From the NCBI GenBank assembly GCA_963920705.1, contig OY987232.1, positions 7,566,200 through 7,630,199 on the forward strand: DNA of 64,000 nt, read 5' to 3'. The notes beneath the pieces were generated by a model. That model was not told the DNA's origin. It searched no databases and worked only from the letters and a program-made list of their open reading frames with translations. The position numbers and the translations under genes were made by a program. The stretch is from Odiellus spinosus (Eukaryota > Arthropoda > Arachnida > Opiliones > Phalangiidae). This document shows positions 59,870 to 64,000 of the stretch, piece by piece (the stretch's first letter is position 1; every line of letters begins with the position of its first letter).

Positions 59870-60459
59870 TTAAGTGGTTCTAAATTGATGAACAAAAATT
59901 TAATTTATTAAACTGTAGATAAGCTATTTAAGAAATTTCCTAAAATTTAATGAAATGTGACCGTTTAATACCAGCTTGAGTTGGCAACACGCGCTAAGCT
60001 GTTTTCCATATATCATTTAGTCCAAAAAGCAAAGGTATAACGGGCAGTATAGGCTAAGGCTTGCTGCAAACTTGGGGTGGATTGAAGAATCTAAATAAAG
60101 GTACGTTTACACGGGCATCCAAGATAGAAACGACTTAAGATTTAAAGCTGAGGCGGATTGATACAAAATGTTAAACCTCTTAAGAAAAATTATAGTCGTG
60201 AAAACTCCTCTTGGACAGAAGTACAGTAGGTTTCCCGTGTTTAAAAAAACAACAGTTTTGAATAAAAAATGGTTATCTGATGTTGGAAAAAAAAAATAGG
60301 CTTCAGATTTCTCCACTATAAAACCAAGAAACATTTCCGATTATTTTCATAATCAAAAGAAACCGTGTAGAGTGAACTTCGTTAGCAGACCAGGAGACGA
60401 GACGAGACCAGACGAAAGAGAGCTATAGTGACTTAAGTGAGAAAATCAACCACCGCAGA

Positions 60460-60844
60460 ATGTCATCACCATTTGAAGTCAACAGAGCAGCGACACGGCT
60501 TTCATTTATCACCAGAAAGAGACGGCCTGGCTACGAAGAATTGAAACGTGCAAGCAGTGAGTGTTTTCGGACTCGACATATCAGATTCTTACAGTCAGTA
60601 AAAGCTCAACAGTTCTTCGTACGGCCTCGTTAATCTAAACATAAAAGGAGCTATTCAAGTATAAATATTAACGGTATGGAAATTAGTCTATTTCAGTCTT
60701 CAAGATATTTTTTTATCATAGGAGTGGAAGCTAACGTCTTGTCAGCCGGTTTGGAAAATAACCTCTCGACCAGCTCAATCCTTTGATTCTTCCAATGACT
60801 GGGATCAATGCATGATGAAAATATCAGTAATGGTCCTCTATTAG
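60460..60844 (+). pseudogene. Two-exon small basic protein, copy 2 (frameshift in exon 2)
   Basis: Exon 1 (60460-60618, 53 codons) starts MSSPFEVNRAATRLSFITRK and ends VKAQQFF with an intact donor GTACGG. Exon 2 starts at 60722 after TTTTATCATAG with EWKLTSCQPVWKITSRPAQS. Relative to the copy at 10950-11900 one base is missing near 60811, so the frame ends at TAG 60842-60844 instead of running to YRRKLYRK. A TATA-like CTATAAAA lies at about 60315-60322. The two copies are broken in different places, so their common ancestor was probably intact. Function unknown. Confidence 0.5.
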
Positions 60845-61480
60845 CACGTCAAAACAAGAATTTTAGACGAAAACTGTACCGGAAGTAATTGCCTATCATC
60901 TACCGAAAATGGGTTGTAAATGGAACATTCAGTCTACAATATTTCTTGGTTTGTCTAAGAGGAACTTGCTACAAAATCTTCGTCGTTTTCATTCCTTGTC
61001 TTCATTGCCATCCCAGACTAAATCCTTCGTCTTTATCAAATCAGTGGATTATCTCAAAGATAATCACACAGTACAGCCTATGTTCTGGTGTTAATTTATA
61101 TTATAAGAACATGTATTTTACATATTTATTTAGAAAAAAATTTCATTTGGTGTGTCTATTAAGAAATCTACGACATGCCGCACATAATTTCGGGTAACGC
61201 AGGACATTTCATTTGGTGTGTATATTAAGAAGTGTACGTCCGGCCGCATGTAATTATGGGTAACGCATGACACTCGTTTGCATTCTCTGTATCCTTGAGG
61301 TTAAGGGAAAATACTTATACTCCGTAAAATAGAGAATAATGATTGAAATGCACGCTGTTTCCTCTACTCATCCAATACTCTGCATTTCTTTTCATCTTTT
61401 ATTTTAGGTAGGGTTAGGTTAGGTTAGATTACCTTAACGTCGGGGTCGGAGAGGTTATATTTTGGTTTCCAAACTTGTCA

Positions 61481-61803
61481 TTTTTTTTAAACGGTTAGTT
61501 AGTAGCGCCTAATTAAATTATATTTTTAATATTTTGAATATATATTGAAACAACAACATTTGTCATTTTTCAAGAGGGAGTTATTTTGTATATTATTTTT
61601 GATAAAGGGGGCAAAGTTGAACATTGTGAAGAGACTCTTTAACGTCGCCGATTTTTCTAGCTTAACGGACGACGTTTACCGTAACAATTTGTACAATCAA
61701 AGCTTGAATGTGTAGGTAAGGGAAGATGATATTAAAGGGGCAAATTTTATTATTCAGTTGAAAATAGTATCTTTAAAAATATATTTGCAAACTTTAACGA
61801 GAG
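61481..61803. other. No feature recognised
   Basis: Short spacer between repeat family A copy 3 and the tandem duplication. Confidence 0.35.
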
Positions 61804-63339
61804 ATGGCGTTAGAGTCGCGCTCGTTTTTTTCACTATACGCTTCATTTTTTGAAAGCGTAAATTATTTCTAAATCCGTGAACGTTAGAGCGAGCGTGGCT
61901 GTGTTACTCAACTTTGAACTTCTCCATAAAAGGAATTCAACGCTAGTTTCAAATTTTTAGCATTTAAAGAGTGCAAGGCAAGCTAGTCGTTGATATTAGC
62001 GGAAGTTGTAATGTTAGGTTACGGACTCTATGTGATTTTAATATTGTAATTTTAAAAGATTTAAATCATTGGAAGCATTACGTAATATTCCGCGTCAACT
62101 TTGGCTGTAGTGCAAACTGACCTTGATTGGAACCTAGTGTGTTCAGTTGGAAAGAGTGACCTATCATCTCTAAAAATTCCAAGATATTTTAAAATCAGTA
62201 ATTATATATTTGTAATACTTATTGAATTTGAAGATTATAAAAAATACATAATTTTCTCTCTCTTTTAAAAAAGCGTTATTTAAAGATTATTTTCGTGAAG
62301 TTTAGGAAGACGGAACTTTGAAAGGCGAACAATGATTTTCATTTAATTTCTTAACTTGGCTCGATAAAAATAATTTTCAATCTTAATAAGCCGGTGATTC
62401 ATTATAATATTTTGGGGGAAAACATAATGGTTTTCCATTTTTAACTATTATCATTAATGAACAAAACAATCAATTCAAGACGCAACAAGAATAACTCTTC
62501 TTCAAGATTTCGGCGATTTCTCTCGTTCCGGCCAAATCCAACGCGGTTATCCCGTGTTTATTGGCCAATATGGCGTTAGAGTCGCGCTCGTTTTTTTCAC
62601 TATACGCTTCATTTTTTGAAAGCGTAAATTATTTCTAAATCCGTGAACGTTAGAGCGAGCGTGGCTGTGTTACTCAACTTTGAACTACTCCATAAAAGGA
62701 ATTCAACGCTAGTTTCAAATTTTTAGCATTTAAAGAGTGCAAGGCAAGCTAGTCGTTGATATTAGCGGAAGTTGTAATGTTAGGTTACGGACTCTATGTG
62801 ATTTTAATATTGTAATTTTAAAAGATTTAAATCATTGGAAGCATTACGTAATATTCCGCGTCAACTTTGGCTGTAGTGCAAACTGACCTTGATTGGAACC
62901 TAGTGTGTTCAGTTGGAAAGAGTGACCTATCATCTCTAAAAATTCCAAGATATTTTAAAATCAGTAATTATATATTTGTAATACTTATTGAATTTGAAGA
63001 TTATAAAAAATACATAATTTTCTCTCTCTTTTAAAAAAGCGTTATTTAAAGATTATTTTCGTGAAGTTTAGGAAGACGGAACTTTGAAAGGCGAACAATG
63101 ATTTTCATTTAATTTCTTAACTTGGCTCGATAAAAATAATTTTCAATCTTAATAAGCCGGTGATTCATTATAATATTTTGGGGGAAAACATAATGGTTTT
63201 CCATTTTTAACTATTATCATTAATGAACAAAACAATCAATTCAAGACGCAACAAGAATAACTCTTCTTCAAGATTTCGGCGATTTCTCTCGTTCCGGCCA
63301 AATCCAACGCGGTTATCCCGTGTTTATTGGCCAATATGG
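61804..63339. repeat. 766-bp tandem duplication, one mismatch seen
   Basis: 61805-62570 is repeated at 62571-63336. The only difference I found is T at 61921 against A at 62687. The unit spans the 3' flank and the last codons of the ankyrin gene. The breakpoints share ATGG (61804-61807, 62570-62573 and 63336-63339), a microhomology junction. Confidence 0.93.
62470..62570 (-). pseudogene. Orphan C-terminal fragment of the ankyrin gene
   Basis: Copy of the last 33 codons (LANKHGITALDLAGTREIAE and so on to CCVLN) plus TGA, created by the 766-bp tandem duplication and cut off at 62570. It has no start codon or upstream exon of its own and is not expected to be expressed separately. Confidence 0.9.
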
Positions 63340-64000
63340 GATCAGCTTCGTTCTTGAGAAGGAATTTTACCATTTCCTTATCGTTCGCGCGGGCAGCGTG
63401 ATGAAGAGCGGTCCATCCTCGGCCGTCCTTGGCGTTGACGTCGGCGCCTCTATTGATTAGAATTTTAACTACGTTCGAATGATTGGCCAACGACGCCCGC
63501 GTTAAAGGACTATCTCCGTTTTGATTCGAACGGTTGACGTCGGCACCCCACTCGATCAGTTCAACGGCGATATCCGAATAACCCTGACTGCAAGATACCG
63601 ATAGTGGCGTGTCGCCGTCTTTGTCAAGCTCGTCAATCTTGGCTCCGCTCTTCAACAAGATCTTGACCGCGGCGAGATGGCCATTATTCGAAGCGATACG
63701 CAACGGGGTCCTCTCAGATACGTTCTTGGCGTTAACGTTGGCGCCCCACTTGATCAATTCAATAACTACGTCCGAATGACCTTCCTTGCAAGATATAGAT
63801 AATGGCGTGTCGTCAAATTGGTTAGACTCCTCAATCCGAGCTCCATTTTCCAACAAGGTCTTCACCGCGGCGAGATGGCTTTTCCAAGAAGCGTTAAATA
63901 AAGGGGTCTGTCCACACACGCTCTTGACATTGACGTTGGCACCCCTCTTTACCAGTTCAACAACTACGTCCGAATGACCTTCCACGGAAGATAGCGACAG
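63236..64000 (-). CDS. Ankyrin repeat protein, C-terminal part (runs off the window)
   Basis: Open in one frame from the window edge to TGA at 63238-63236, at least 254 residues, with no start codon inside, so the N-terminus lies beyond 64000. It holds seven full repeats and a partial one. Two repeat types alternate: EGHSDVVVELVKRGANVN-like units and GHLAAVKILLKSGAKIDE-like units, suggesting growth by duplicating a two-repeat block. The last repeats (GWTALHHAARANDKEMVKFL, GITALDLAGTREIAEIL) and the tail KKSYSCCVLN close the solenoid. It probably mediates protein binding; upstream domains are unknown, and a NACHT partner is possible but not shown. The exon has notably higher GC than its flanks. 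Its 3' end is duplicated just downstream. Confidence 0.88.
   Translation of the reverse strand: MSLSSVEGHSDVVVELVKRGANVNVKSVCGQTPLFNASWKSHLAAVKTLLENGARIEESNQFDDTPLSISCKEGHSDVVIELIKWGANVNAKNVSERTPLRIASNNGHLAAVKILLKSGAKIDELDKDGDTPLSVSCSQGYSDIAVELIEWGADVNRSNQNGDSPLTRASLANHSNVVKILINRGADVNAKDGRGWTALHHAARANDKEMVKFLLKNEADPILANKHGITALDLAGTREIAEILKKSYSCCVLN

Larger units (their letters stand above)
58020..61480 (+). repeat. Dispersed repeat family A, copy 3
   Basis: Starts TTTACCTCCCCGACTGAACT, continues with a hairpin to TAGTTCAGGGGGAGGTTTTA, and ends near TGGTTTCCAAACTT. It lacks about 300 bp that copies 1 and 2 have after the CTCGTGGAGCC block, but keeps the 250-bp direct repeats of copy 2 and the two-exon frame of copy 1, so it is the most complete copy. 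It is interrupted by a 796-bp element at 59074-59869. A TTAGG-like run (GGTTAGGTTAGATTACC) is at 61410-61432. Confidence 0.8.

Overview
The window is AT-rich, intron-containing, repeat-laden animal DNA, most likely from an insect or other arthropod. It carries a divergent ionotropic receptor (IR) gene, a protostome-specific family; an invertebrate-type DNA transposon; LINE remnants; many foldback/MITE elements; and short TTAGG-like runs. There are no operons or bacterial signals. Gene models were built by eye from reading frame, splice-site and intron-phase agreement, so exon edges are predictions.

Layout. 1-4.3 kb: minus-strand IR gene; six phase-compatible exons cover the ligand-binding and channel core, and 5' exons were not found. 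4.3-9.4 kb: two foldback elements, two minisatellites and a LINE reverse-transcriptase remnant. 9.7-17.7 kb: two copies of dispersed repeat family A, the first enclosing a two-exon small reading frame and a nested 502-bp insertion with a 13-bp target duplication. 18.5-22.8 kb: a decayed DNA transposon with roughly 300-bp terminal inverted repeats. 24.9-25.4 kb: an unidentified, probably decayed coding stretch. 26.0-33.5 kb: the most notable locus, a minus-strand gene for a class 3 lipase - NACHT NTPase - ankyrin protein of about 1,880 residues, with the architecture of an NLR-like (STAND) sensor. It is interrupted by three in-frame TAA codons and at least three frameshifts. 34.3-35.1 kb: a membrane-protein exon of unknown function. 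35.9-38.2 kb: foldback elements, local duplications, minisatellites and a 120-bp MITE. 38.3-54.9 kb: a 16.6-kb satellite with a 22-bp self-complementary unit, containing a higher-order region of about 2.27-kb period. 55.5-56.0 kb: a probable second IR fragment. 56.9-57.5 kb: a 30-bp minisatellite that is in effect a string of heat-shock-element pentamers. 58.0-61.5 kb: family A copy 3, with a TTAA-flanked insertion and a second copy of the small gene. 61.8-64.0 kb: an ankyrin gene running off the edge, whose 3' end lies in a 766-bp near-perfect tandem duplication.

The genes do not form a pathway that the sequence can show. The lipase-NACHT-ankyrin locus would be expected to act alone: ankyrin repeats sense, NACHT switches, lipase acts as effector. 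The IR gene and fragment point to chemosensory receptors. Everything else is repeat or mobile DNA.
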